From contig JASMGX010000018.1 of assembly GCA_030751095.1 (NCBI GenBank), positions 1-33,999 on the forward strand: a DNA stretch of 33,999 nucleotides, written 5' to 3'. The notes beneath the pieces are model-generated. The model worked only from the letters and a program-made list of their open reading frames with translations. It searched no databases and was not told the DNA's origin. A program made the position numbers and the translations under genes. This DNA is from Pirellulales bacterium. GTDB taxonomy: Bacteria > Planctomycetota > Planctomycetia > Pirellulales > UBA7805. This document shows, piece by piece, positions 17,447 to 25,436 of this stretch; position 1 is the first letter of the stretch, and every line of letters starts with the position of its first letter.

Positions 17447-18172
17447 ATGACCGAAACCGAAATCTATCTTTTTTGCCTGCTTCTACCCGCTACGGCGGCC
17501 CTCTGCGGGGGCCTTTCGGTCCGACTCTGGCGTCCGTCGACGAGTACCCTTGCTGCGGTCGGGCACTTTACGGCCGGCCTCGTGCTCGGTGCGGTGGCGA
17601 TAGAACTCTGTCCCACGCTCGTTGAGGGCGACTCGTTCATCGCCGTCGTTCTCGGATTTTCGCTCGGTGCCCTGTTCATGCTCGCCATCGGACACATCAC
17701 GCGCCATGCCGAGTCGTCCTCAGACTCGAGCGACTCCTCGGCGGGATTGCTCTTTGCGGTGGCCGTCGACCTGTTTGTCGATGGACTGCTCCTCGGCACC
17801 GCACTGATCGTCGGCTTAAAGCAGGGGATGTTGATTGCCATTGCGCTCACCATCGAGGCCTTCTTTCTCTGCCTTGCCACCAGCGAATCGCTACGCGCGC
17901 GAAAAGCAACTCCGGGAAAAATATTTGCGGCCGCGTTCATGCTCGCAACACTCTTGGCGGTCGGCGTCGTGAGCGGACACTTCTTCTCGGCCCAGCTAAC
18001 CGGAGCGACGCAGGCAGCAACCCTCGCCTTTGCCACCGCAGCACTCCTCTACTTGGTAGTGGAAGAGTTGCTGGTAGAAGCCCACAGGGAAAAAGACCGC
18101 CGTCTCACACCCGCACTCTTCTTTGCCGGTTTTTTACTTATTTTTATTATGCAACGCGTTCTGGGCGACTAA
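17447..18172 (+). CDS. ZIP-like membrane transporter with altered metal motifs
   Basis: A 241-residue protein with about eight hydrophobic segments in the ZIP arrangement: HFTAGLVLGAVAIELCP (helix 2 region), an Asp/Ser-rich central loop (AESSSDSSDSSAG), AVDLFVDGLLLGTAL (helix 4), LTIEAFFLCLATSESL (helix 5) and a C-terminal block (LLYLVVEELLVEAH). In true ZIP importers helix 4 has HNxxDG and helix 5 HExPEG. Here the histidines of both are gone, while Asp, Gly and Glu remain in part. It may carry another substrate. A hairpin-prone GAGTTG...CAACTC pair lies in the leader (17400-17427). It is convergent with the SYLF gene, 12 bases away. Confidence 0.7.
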   Translation: MTETEIYLFCLLLPATAALCGGLSVRLWRPSTSTLAAVGHFTAGLVLGAVAIELCPTLVEGDSFIAVVLGFSLGALFMLAIGHITRHAESSSDSSDSSAGLLFAVAVDLFVDGLLLGTALIVGLKQGMLIAIALTIEAFFLCLATSESLRARKATPGKIFAAAFMLATLLAVGVVSGHFFSAQLTGATQAATLAFATAALLYLVVEELLVEAHREKDRRLTPALFFAGFLLIFIMQRVLGD

Positions 18173-18184
18173 ACCGTTGCCGCA

Positions 18185-19438
18185 TCAACGGGCGGGTTGC
18201 GGACGCGGAGCGGTGGCCGCAGCCGTTGGGGGCTTGGTCGACCCCGGCAACGTCGTACTCGGAGGAGGCGGCAGGGCAAGCCCGGACGCTGTTGCACTGG
18301 CGGTATATCGCTTCAAAAGCCCATACACTTTCTGGAAGACCGGCTCGGTTGCCAACAGATGGTAATCGGGGGCGCGGGCAACGGCATCAAAGTGGGCTAT
18401 CGAACTTTGCAGGCCCGCTGTATCGACAGGTTGGTTTTCGTAGTACACCGACTTGGGCAGCGCCAGGTAATTACGCCATTTTGTGTCCGGAAGTGCGGCA
18501 TACAGGTGGGGCGCTGTGGCGGCCAGCTGTCCTCTGAGCGATTCCTGGGTCGAAACGCTTGCCGGAGCTGCACTCGCAGCGGTGGGCGTCACTGCCGTGG
18601 TACCGACCGTCGCTTCGGGCAGATTCAGGTAGCCGTCGAGCAATCTCACCAATTGATGGGCCGAGGGGGGCCAGCTCGCGCCCGCAGCGCCTGTGGGGGT
18701 GTGGTAATAGAGTTGGTCGGCATAGGAGTCGATTTGGAGTGCCGAGCCGTCGAGCGAAACACCTACAAACGCGCCGCGACTGCGGGAGTAGGACCAGACT
18801 TCGGCGTTCAACTGTGCGTTGGTGGCCGCTGAGGCCTGTCGACCGACCGGGCCTGCCGCTGCAGCCGCATCGACGCCCAAGGTAAATGTCCCCTGCATCA
18901 GACTCTGCACGCTCCGCGCGGTGCGGAAAACAAGGATCACATCGGTCGACTGCACCCCCGCCTGAAATCCAACACTCCCGCCCGTGAGCGAGACAAATCG
19001 GGGAGGGCCGAAGCCGCCGGCAGGGGTCCTGGCCAGAAGAACGCCCGTTCCATGCCGGACACCGATGATAAATCCGCCCTTAATCACACGCGGAATGATC
19101 GCAACTGCTTGAGCGCGGCTGAGCAAACGCTCGGGAATGCGTTTTGCCGGCAACGCCATAAAGTTTTCCAGTACCATGCTCGCATTGTTGACGACAAAGT
19201 CCTCACGACTCTGGCCCGGGGCCACCTGAAACGGGGCTTGTTGTGCCGGTGCTTGTACGCTCCCTGCGGGCACCGGCTGCAACTGACCCTCCGGCCGTGC
19301 GGGAACCGCTTTGATCGACGGCGTGTCAAACGTGGGCGAGACGATCTGTGCCAAAAGGACCGGAGCTCGGAAGAGAAACGCCGCCAGCATGTTCAAGGCG
19401 ACCACGATCAGGATCTTCTTGCGGGCTGTTGCGATCAT
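18185..19438 (-). CDS. SYLF-domain (Ysc84-like) exported lipid-binding protein
   Basis: A 417-residue protein with a signal peptide (MIATARKKILIVVALNMLAA, cut near residue 30). AAGGAG lies nine bases or so before the start. The middle, about residues 80-250, is a SYLF domain: VLENFMALPAKRIPERLLSR, AVAIIPRVIKGGFIIGVRHG, FVSLTGGSVGFQAGVQSTDV and FTLGVDAAAAAGPVGR are all recognisable. SYLF proteins bind phosphoinositides in eukaryotes; the bacterial role is unclear. A Pro/Ala-rich linker precedes the domain, and the C-terminus is low-complexity Pro/Ala/Thr. It is followed on the same strand (upstream) by an esterase gene. Confidence 0.88.
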   Translation of the reverse strand: MIATARKKILIVVALNMLAAFLFRAPVLLAQIVSPTFDTPSIKAVPARPEGQLQPVPAGSVQAPAQQAPFQVAPGQSREDFVVNNASMVLENFMALPAKRIPERLLSRAQAVAIIPRVIKGGFIIGVRHGTGVLLARTPAGGFGPPRFVSLTGGSVGFQAGVQSTDVILVFRTARSVQSLMQGTFTLGVDAAAAAGPVGRQASAATNAQLNAEVWSYSRSRGAFVGVSLDGSALQIDSYADQLYYHTPTGAAGASWPPSAHQLVRLLDGYLNLPEATVGTTAVTPTAASAAPASVSTQESLRGQLAATAPHLYAALPDTKWRNYLALPKSVYYENQPVDTAGLQSSIAHFDAVARAPDYHLLATEPVFQKVYGLLKRYTASATASGLALPPPPSTTLPGSTKPPTAAATAPRPQPAR

Positions 19439-19509
19439 GGTGGTAAAACTCCTTTTCTAGGCTAGGGGCAATTCTGTGCGTGCTCTGCAAATCATTTGCT
19501 TCGCGCACA

Positions 19510-19607
19510 TGCCGCGTTGCGGCACAAGGGATGATTAGAAAACAAAGCGGGAAATCGACCAATAGCGATTTTTGCCCTGGCAGGTCGATTGCAAAAAACG
19601 CGCAATC
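19510..19607. repeat. Three inverted repeats upstream of the SYLF gene
   Basis: TGCCGC/GCGGCA (19510-19524, three-base loop), AATCGACC/GGTCGATT (19553-19590, 22-base loop) and GATTGC/GCAATC (19587-19607) lie in the 196-base gap between the SYLF start and the esterase stop. The last two share GATT, so they are mutually exclusive. The third has a T run in its loop on the minus strand. They may end esterase transcription or structure the SYLF leader. Confidence 0.3.
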
Positions 19608-19634
19608 CACTTCGCAAAAGGCCACTTGGCCCAT

Positions 19635-20591
19635 TCAGATCGGCGGACAAAGCTCACCGGCGAGTGCCTCCGCTACCAGGGAAAGTTCCCGGTCGGCCAG
19701 CTCGCAGAGTTGCCAAAAACCAATAAATCCATGGATCGCAGCCGGGACCACGCGGCAGATGGTTGCAACCCCGGCCACCTCGAGCCGCTCGGCATAGGCC
19801 AGACCCTCATCGAGCAGCGGATCAAATTCAGCCAGCAAAAGGTAGGCTGGCGGTAGACCGGCCGCATCAGCCACCCGTAACGGTGAGGCCCGCACGTCTG
19901 CCTCGCGAAGGCTCCGATCCGGACAGTAATGGTCCCAGAACCAGAGCATGTCCTCTTTCTCAAGCAAAAGCCCTTTGCCGAACCGATCCATCGACGCGGT
20001 CTGACACGCCGCATCGGTCGCCGGGTAGAGGAGCAGTTGAAAGGCGATTTTTACCCCACCGCGATCTCGGGCCAGGATCGTGGTCGCTGCCGCCAGATTT
20101 CCACCCGCACTATCACCGGCAACACAGATCTTTGCGCGGTCGATCTGGAGAACATCCGCCGATTCGCTCGCCCACAGAAGTGCCGCGTAGGCATCCTCGA
20201 CGGCCGCCGGAAAGGGATGTTCGGGGGCCAAGCGGTAATCGACCGAGAGGACCGCGCAACCGGACCGCGCGGCGAGGGCAACTGTCTGGCTGTGGACCTC
20301 CTCGAGGCCCCCCAGGACCCAGCCGCCACCATGATAATAGATCAACAGCGGTAGCCGCCGCTCCGGGTCCGGGTGGTAAAGCCGACAACGAAGCGGGCCC
20401 GCCGCCGTTGGAACGAATAGATCCTGCTCCCTGGCCACGGTGATGTTGACGGGAATCGTGAACATCCGCCCCACCTGTTCCCGGGCTTCTTCGGGAGAGA
20501 GCTGGTGGAAAGGGACAAAAGCAGGGCTGTTGACCAGCTTGAGCACCTTGCGGAGTTGCGGATCGACACGATCGATGGGGGAGTCGGTCAT
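19635..20591 (-). CDS. Alpha/beta hydrolase, hormone-sensitive-lipase-type esterase
   Basis: 318 residues, hydrolysing short-chain esters. HGGGW (87-91) supplies the oxyanion hole of the HSL family, and GDSAGG gives the nucleophile Ser161. LLAEFDPLLDEG provides the acid Asp257 and AIHGFI the His287. YRLAPEHPFPAAVEDAYAAL is another strong family block. No signal peptide, so cytosolic. The ribosome binding site is weak (GAGAAG next to the ATG). Preceded upstream on the same strand by a 65-residue membrane protein gene; the gap to that gene is 73 bases. Confidence 0.93.
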   Translation of the reverse strand: MTDSPIDRVDPQLRKVLKLVNSPAFVPFHQLSPEEAREQVGRMFTIPVNITVAREQDLFVPTAAGPLRCRLYHPDPERRLPLLIYYHGGGWVLGGLEEVHSQTVALAARSGCAVLSVDYRLAPEHPFPAAVEDAYAALLWASESADVLQIDRAKICVAGDSAGGNLAAATTILARDRGGVKIAFQLLLYPATDAACQTASMDRFGKGLLLEKEDMLWFWDHYCPDRSLREADVRASPLRVADAAGLPPAYLLLAEFDPLLDEGLAYAERLEVAGVATICRVVPAAIHGFIGFWQLCELADRELSLVAEALAGELCPPI

Positions 20592-20664
20592 CTTCTCGGA
20601 GGTGCCGCTTTTAACGGCTATCGGTACGAGCGGGGAAATCTCGCGACAAAAAACAGACGGTCCC

Positions 20665-20862
20665 TTACTTCTTGGTCGAGCTATCGCCTTCGCCTTTGTT
20701 TAGCAGACTTTCCCCCTTCTGCTCCAGCATTTGGAGTTTTTCCTTAGGCTTCGTTTCGTCGATGCTGATACTTGATTGGCCTCCCTGACGATCCACCTTG
20801 ACCGCACCCCAGAGCAGCCAAACAAGACCGACAATAATAATTAGCAAGATGAGCTTCTTCAT
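20665..20862 (-). CDS. Small membrane-anchored protein with charged tail
   Basis: 65 residues: a single hydrophobic N-terminal helix (MKKLILLIIIVGLVWLLWG) followed by a polar Lys/Glu/Ser-rich tail (KLQMLEQKGESLLNKGEG). AAGGGG lies eight bases before the ATG at 20862. The helix could be an anchor or an uncleaved signal; the tail would face outside. Function unknown. It belongs to a set of tiny membrane proteins scattered through this window. Confidence 0.65.
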   Translation of the reverse strand: MKKLILLIIIVGLVWLLWGAVKVDRQGGQSSISIDETKPKEKLQMLEQKGESLLNKGEGDSSTKK

Positions 20863-20978
20863 AATATCCCCTTTTCAAGAATGATGGCGCTACGCTCAAT
20901 GGCAGGGTGGAATCCTGACCAACTCTCTAGAGCATAGCCCATCGCGCAGCTTCTGCGAAAGACGAATCTCTCAGCATC

Positions 20979-21010
20979 AAAAACCGGCACCGCCGGGCAG
21001 GCCGTTTTTT
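20979..21010 (-). terminator. Possible bidirectional terminator after the porin gene
   Basis: CGGC (20985-20988) pairs with GCCG (21001-21004) around a GC-rich imperfect centre. It is flanked by AAAAA (20979-20983) on one side and TTTTTT (21005-21010) on the other, so a T tract follows on either strand. It lies about 90 bases downstream of the porin stop. The stem is imperfect. The 233-base gap holds nothing else I can support. Confidence 0.35.
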
Positions 21011-21095
21011 GCCGCATCTCTGCAGTGCAATCGCACCAGCGGTCGGGAAGATTTGCCTTTTGTCGCACACCTTTTGAGGTGGGCCGGAGCGGCAA

Positions 21096-22718
21096 TTATT
21101 TGTTGAAGCGGGTCGTGTGGTCGTAATTCCACTGGACCATCAATTGGAACCGATTGGCCTGACCTTTGTCGGAGGTTGCATCCGGTGGAGTCGTATTTCC
21201 GGTGATATACCGGTGGCCGTAGAGGTATTCCATTCCCACGGTAAATGTCGGATTCGGCGACCAGACCAGATTGACACTCGTGTAGCGGGCCTGCTTGAGT
21301 CGCCCGTAGAGGGTGCTGTTTGAAGATTCATCCCGGTTCACTGAAGCCGTTAAATTGCTGGGAATCCAAGCATCTTTGAGCGAGAGGACGCTGAAGGTCC
21401 CGGTCGAACGGAGGGTTTCGGTCCAAAAGTGCTGGTAAGCGATCCAGGCGCCAAACAGTGGGATTGCCCTGAGTGGCCCGAGAATCGGTCTGCCCGGGAC
21501 TCCGGAGGGAGTAACAAACTTAGGTGCCGCATCGAGCCCCATTCCGGCCGCGTCCTGGGCGTACTCGCCGATGCCTTTACCGGCTTGCCCGGCCACGATT
21601 AGGTTATTCTGACCCCAGGTGGCGATTTTGCCACTGAGTGCCATTCCGTAGCCATACGCACTGGAAGAATAACCGGGACCGCCGGCGGCGAGCCGTCTAA
21701 AAAGGCCCGCCAATTCGATATGGGCCCACTCGGGCGTGTAGACCCACTTTGCAATGCACGAAGGAACAAAGTCGACCGCACCCCATTGTTCGTCGTGCAT
21801 TTGGGGGATGGAACTATCTAATAAAGTCAACGATCCCGGAGCGTGTTCGAAGCCGAGGACAAGGCCCTCATGCAGCCCGCCACCAAACTCTACGAGTGGG
21901 ATGTTGAGTTGGAGTTGAGCAAATCGACAATAGGGAATGGCATTGGGCCCTTCAAAGTCGATGCAGTCCGGTGCGGCGGCCTGGTTAAAAAAGACACTGT
22001 AGTCGTGGCCTACTTTAAACCAACCGTAGTTGGCGTAGACCTTGTAGACCTGAAAGTGCGGATGCTGGTCGTAGCTAGGGGATTTAAAGAGGTTCATCAG
22101 CGCGTACGCACGAAATCTCGCCAGATCGGTAGGCTGCTCGAACCAGACCCCCAACGAAGTTTGATTGGGACTAATCGTAGATCTTGGATATCGCTGCGCG
22201 CTTTGCGTTCCAGTCACGGGAATCAAGCTTGTTTGAAAGACCCGCTGAACACCTTGGTTGGGCACCAGACCGACGCCGTTTGTATCGTAAATACCGCAGG
22301 CTTCGAGTATGCCCTTAAAGCCGACTCCCTCGCGATCGCCCGTCAACACATACGGTGCCATTTCACCGAGCCAGGATGGGCCCGTACCGATGGTCGCACC
22401 ATAACCGCGGGTTCCAGGATTCCCGACCGAGGGCGAACTGTAGTAGGACGCGCCACTCTGGGAGGCCCGATTTGAATCCGTTGGCTGGGCCGCATAGAGA
22501 CTCGCGGCGGTAAACTGGTCCTTCGGCACGTGCCCTTCGAGCAGGGCCTCGGCCTCCTTCTGCCAGTCGATGTTATCGACCGCAGGCAACCTGCACAACT
22601 GGCGTGTACCGCTCGGCGAGGCGGGAGGATCGACTGAAAAACTCTGCGCCTCCACAAAGGTGCCTGACGCAAGCAACAGAAAGGCCAACAGCGCGCGGCA
22701 GCCAAAGGACCAACGCAT
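21096..22718 (-). CDS. DcaP-like outer-membrane porin
   Basis: I start at 22718 (540 residues), which gives a signal peptide MRWSFGCRALLAFLLLASG ending near VEAQS. The open frame reaches 22874, but those 52 residues look like leader sequence. The block VGHDYSVFFNQAAAPDCIDF (then EGPNAIPYC) matches the DcaP-like channel family (GQxWS...PDxxDFEGP). The rest alternates short aromatic strands (LGVWFEQP, FQVYKVYANYGW, FTVGMEYLYGH, FQLMVQWNYDHTTRFNK), typical of a beta barrel, with an aromatic near the C-terminus. It would let small solutes cross the outer membrane. The substrate is unknown. Cys residues in the mature chain are unusual for a porin. Confidence 0.75.
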   Translation of the reverse strand: MRWSFGCRALLAFLLLASGTFVEAQSFSVDPPASPSGTRQLCRLPAVDNIDWQKEAEALLEGHVPKDQFTAASLYAAQPTDSNRASQSGASYYSSPSVGNPGTRGYGATIGTGPSWLGEMAPYVLTGDREGVGFKGILEACGIYDTNGVGLVPNQGVQRVFQTSLIPVTGTQSAQRYPRSTISPNQTSLGVWFEQPTDLARFRAYALMNLFKSPSYDQHPHFQVYKVYANYGWFKVGHDYSVFFNQAAAPDCIDFEGPNAIPYCRFAQLQLNIPLVEFGGGLHEGLVLGFEHAPGSLTLLDSSIPQMHDEQWGAVDFVPSCIAKWVYTPEWAHIELAGLFRRLAAGGPGYSSSAYGYGMALSGKIATWGQNNLIVAGQAGKGIGEYAQDAAGMGLDAAPKFVTPSGVPGRPILGPLRAIPLFGAWIAYQHFWTETLRSTGTFSVLSLKDAWIPSNLTASVNRDESSNSTLYGRLKQARYTSVNLVWSPNPTFTVGMEYLYGHRYITGNTTPPDATSDKGQANRFQLMVQWNYDHTTRFNK

Positions 22719-23083
22719 CGGGGTGCTCGGGGCACATTCTTTTTGTGGTCGCAAAAACAACAAGACTTTTTCCGTTTTCTGTTTGTTCGATGGCGGGCTG
22801 AACACGCCGCCTCGTGCTAGCAACACCCGCAGAGAGTGCGTAGTTTTCCTATGCCGCACTCTCACTATCGGCATACACTACCTAACCGATACAGCCAAAC
22901 TCCCTATTCTGGAGGTATTCTGCGGGGTCCAACGCTTATTGGATTTTCGCGTCTAATTCATGGTTTGCCTGTCGGCTGCCATATCCAAGAATATATTTTT
23001 AAAAAAATGTTTTCACCGCGCCGGTGAATCACGGCAGCAGCAATGCCAGCAGAGAGTGCCGACCTGGGTGGGCAGAAAACGGT
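22719..23083. other. 365-base intergenic region upstream of the porin gene
   Basis: Holds the leader of the porin gene and the terminator of the NDH-2 gene (annotated apart). GAGAGTGCG (22832-22840) and CGCACTCTC (22855-22863) form a perfect nine-pair inverted repeat with a 14-base loop, about 115 bases before the porin ATG. GCAGAGAGTGC is repeated further away near 23050. I found no convincing -35/-10 pair. The open frame continuing to 22874 shows no coding character. Confidence 0.4.
23001..23028 (-). terminator. Rho-independent terminator of the NDH-2 gene
   Basis: On the minus strand TTCACCG (23028-23022) pairs perfectly with CGGTGAA (23018-23012) around a three-base loop, followed within a few bases by seven T (23007-23001). 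It lies 56 bases after the NDH-2 stop at 23084. Confidence 0.7.
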
Positions 23084-24400
23084 TCAGTCCTCTTCGTGCC
23101 GCGAAGCCTCTTTTCGAGAGGCCACCTCATCGCGCGAAAGACCTATTTGCACATTGTCCTGCGCGGAGAGCAAATCGAGTGTCCAGTCGATGGCCACCCG
23201 GAGCCTGCGACGCCAGCCTGGCATTTTTAGAAGGTAGACCGTCCGCCAGAGAAACCAGGCGGGCCAACCGGAAATATTGAAACCAAAAATCCGCGCCACT
23301 CCCTTGTAGGAACCGAGTGCGGTCAACGAACCGAGCATCTTAAAATCAAAAGGTTTAGTCGACTCCTTCCGCAGGCAGAAGACCAGGTTGCGCGCCAAGT
23401 GCGGCCCCATCCGTACAGCGTTCTGTGCCGTTGCCGTGTAGGGGTTGCCATCAGCATCCCGATTCACCGCACAGTCGCCGATCGCCCAGATATTGGAGTG
23501 GCCCTCGACGCGAAAGTCCCGCTCGCAACGCACCCAGCCGTCCGAGTCTTGCGCAAGATGGGTGGTCGCCACGAGCGGCGGAGGTGCGATTCCCGCACAC
23601 CAGATCACCGTTCGGCAGCCGATCCGCTCTCCGGAATCCGAAACCACATAATCGGCCCCGATCTCGAGGACCGACTGATTCAGATGGATGACCATTCCAT
23701 GTTTGATGAGTTGTTTGGCGGCATAGTTGGCTAGGTGCGCACCGACGGCGGGAAGAATCCGCTCGGCGCGCTCAAAGAGCGTCACGCAGCAGTCGCCCGG
23801 ATTGATATTTTTATATTTTCTCGCCGCGCTCTGCATAAACGCCAGAAATTCGCCCGCCACCTCCACGCCTGTGAAGTTGCCCCCCACGACAACGAAATGC
23901 AGAAGGGTTCGTTGCTTTTCGCGGTCGGTGATCGCATCGGCCCACTCGAGAAGCTGGATCACACGGTCGCGCAAAAGCAGCGCGTCGGGGAGCGACTTGA
24001 TTTGGTAAGCATATTCTACAAGACCGGGTAGCGGCGGCAGACGATTCACGCTCCCGAGCGCCAAGACCAGATGGTCGTAATGCAATGTCCGCAACTCACT
24101 GTCGCCAACGATCCGATAGCGTACCATCTGCGAATCCGAATCGAGACCGGTCACCTCGGCCATGCGAAACGTCGTGTGGCGCAAAAATGCCCGGATCGAG
24201 ACGACTGCATGCCGCGGCTCGAGTTTGCCGATCCCCGCTTCGATTAGGAGCGGGAAAAAAACAAAATAATTATGTCGGTCGAGAAGAACGACCTCCACCT
24301 CATCGGGATCGAGCCGTTTCTCCAGTTCTTGAGCGCAGTAGGCACCCCCAAAACCGCCCCCCACGATCACAATCCGCACCTTCGATTGTTCGTCCTGCAT
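23084..24400 (-). CDS. ndh: Type II NADH dehydrogenase (NDH-2), FAD-dependent
   Basis: Transfers electrons from NADH to quinone without pumping protons. I start at 24400 (438 residues), where MQDEQSKVRIVIVGGGFGG begins; the 46-residue upstream extension of the frame looks non-coding. The first Rossmann motif VIVGGGFGGAYCAQELEKRL binds FAD, and LLHFVVVGGNFTGVEVAGEF binds NADH; the middle residue is Asn-Phe instead of the usual Gly-Pro. NIWAIGDCA is the second FAD block. The C-terminus has an aromatic stretch and a basic segment (WPAWFLWRTVYLLKMPGWRR) that would dock on the membrane. It ends with a rho-independent terminator and is divergent from the DsbB pair. Confidence 0.93.
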   Translation of the reverse strand: MQDEQSKVRIVIVGGGFGGAYCAQELEKRLDPDEVEVVLLDRHNYFVFFPLLIEAGIGKLEPRHAVVSIRAFLRHTTFRMAEVTGLDSDSQMVRYRIVGDSELRTLHYDHLVLALGSVNRLPPLPGLVEYAYQIKSLPDALLLRDRVIQLLEWADAITDREKQRTLLHFVVVGGNFTGVEVAGEFLAFMQSAARKYKNINPGDCCVTLFERAERILPAVGAHLANYAAKQLIKHGMVIHLNQSVLEIGADYVVSDSGERIGCRTVIWCAGIAPPPLVATTHLAQDSDGWVRCERDFRVEGHSNIWAIGDCAVNRDADGNPYTATAQNAVRMGPHLARNLVFCLRKESTKPFDFKMLGSLTALGSYKGVARIFGFNISGWPAWFLWRTVYLLKMPGWRRRLRVAIDWTLDLLSAQDNVQIGLSRDEVASRKEASRHEED

Positions 24401-24671
24401 GGGATTTTTCCGTCTGCTCGGAATAACAAAAAGAGCCATGGCGATTTTAATAACCCAAGGGGGCGATGGCAAGTTTACGCGACGAGCATACGCGTTTCGG
24501 TCCTCTGCCGGGTACGGCATCATTGCTACACCCACCACCGTCGGCGGCCGCTGGCCACCGGTTTTTAAGAAAGCACCTTCGCGTTAGGATTGATAAGAGC
24601 CTGACCATGGGAATTTGGGAGGCATTTCAAATCCGATCGCTTCTCACATCAAACACCGGAGAGAACAACCA

Positions 24672-24830
24672 ATGATCGAGTGCGGTATTTTTATTCTTCT
24701 GCTTTTGCTTTTTCTCGCGATCGTGCGTCAGTTTTCCATGTTTTCAATCGGCCTCTTTATTCTTTGCCTCGGCTTCATCGCGCTACGATTTATTGCTTCC
24801 ATCGATAGTGTGCCGCCGATCAGTCTCTGA
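24672..24830 (+). CDS. Very small hydrophobic membrane protein
   Basis: 52 residues from the ATG at 24672, with GGAGAG eight bases upstream. Two hydrophobic stretches (ECGIFILLLLLFLAIVRQF and FSIGLFILCLGFIALRFI) are separated by a short turn. It ends 11 bases before the dsbB-like start and probably shares its transcript. No family recognised. An in-frame ATG farther upstream (24615) lacks support. A possible 22-codon leader frame, 24608-24675, ends in a TGA overlapping this ATG. Confidence 0.6.
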   Translation: MIECGIFILLLLLFLAIVRQFSMFSIGLFILCLGFIALRFIASIDSVPPISL

Positions 24831-24841
24831 ACGCCAACGAT

Positions 24842-25426
24842 ATGAACATATCCGAGCGAGAACCGACACTCGACTCCCTGCCCGTGCGACTGCAGTGGTG
24901 TTTGCTGCACCTTTATATTCTGGGAATCTGCGGCATTCTGTTGGCCGCGTTTTTCGTCCAGTTCGGCTTGGGAGATGCGCCTTGTACGCTCTGCCTGCTC
25001 CAGCGCTGCTGCATGATCCTGGCCGCACTCGGCCCGACTTGGATCATCGCAACCGCGACGGGCACTTCGGCCAGCCCGCTGGAAAACCTGAGCCGCGGTT
25101 TCGGCATATCGGTCATCGCGTCGGTCCTAGGTCTGACCATCTCCGCCCGCCAGATTCTCATGCACATCGCACCTGGCGATCCGGGCTTTGGCATACCAAT
25201 ATTCGGATACCACCTCACCACATGGTCCTTTATCATCTTTTGGGTCATTCTGCTCATCAGTGGAACGACACTTCTTTTTTCCCGGTCCCTCGCCCCCACG
25301 GCCAAAAGCCAGTTGGGGCGCTACAGCAAAGCAACGCTCGCTCTCCTGGGGAGTCTCATTTTCGCCAACGTCGTGGTGGTCTTCTTCACGCACGGAGCGT
25401 TTGCCCCGCTGGTGCAAACGCCCTGA
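24842..25426 (+). CDS. dsbB: DsbB-like quinone-dependent disulfide bond protein
   Basis: A 194-residue membrane protein with about five hydrophobic segments. DsbB reoxidises the periplasmic thiol oxidase DsbA and passes electrons to quinone. Cys48 and Cys51 (DAPCTLCLLQR) form the quinone-proximal CxxC; ISARQILMHIAPGDPGFGIP is a block shared with a DsbB subfamily. The second periplasmic Cys pair of E. coli DsbB (104/130) is missing: no Cys occurs after about residue 57. Disulfide exchange must therefore differ. No dsbA is seen in the window. The gene converges on the gamma-glutamyltransferase gene with 10 bases between them. Confidence 0.85.
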   Translation: MNISEREPTLDSLPVRLQWCLLHLYILGICGILLAAFFVQFGLGDAPCTLCLLQRCCMILAALGPTWIIATATGTSASPLENLSRGFGISVIASVLGLTISARQILMHIAPGDPGFGIPIFGYHLTTWSFIIFWVILLISGTTLLFSRSLAPTAKSQLGRYSKATLALLGSLIFANVVVVFFTHGAFAPLVQTP

Positions 25427-25436
25427 GCGTACCGCT

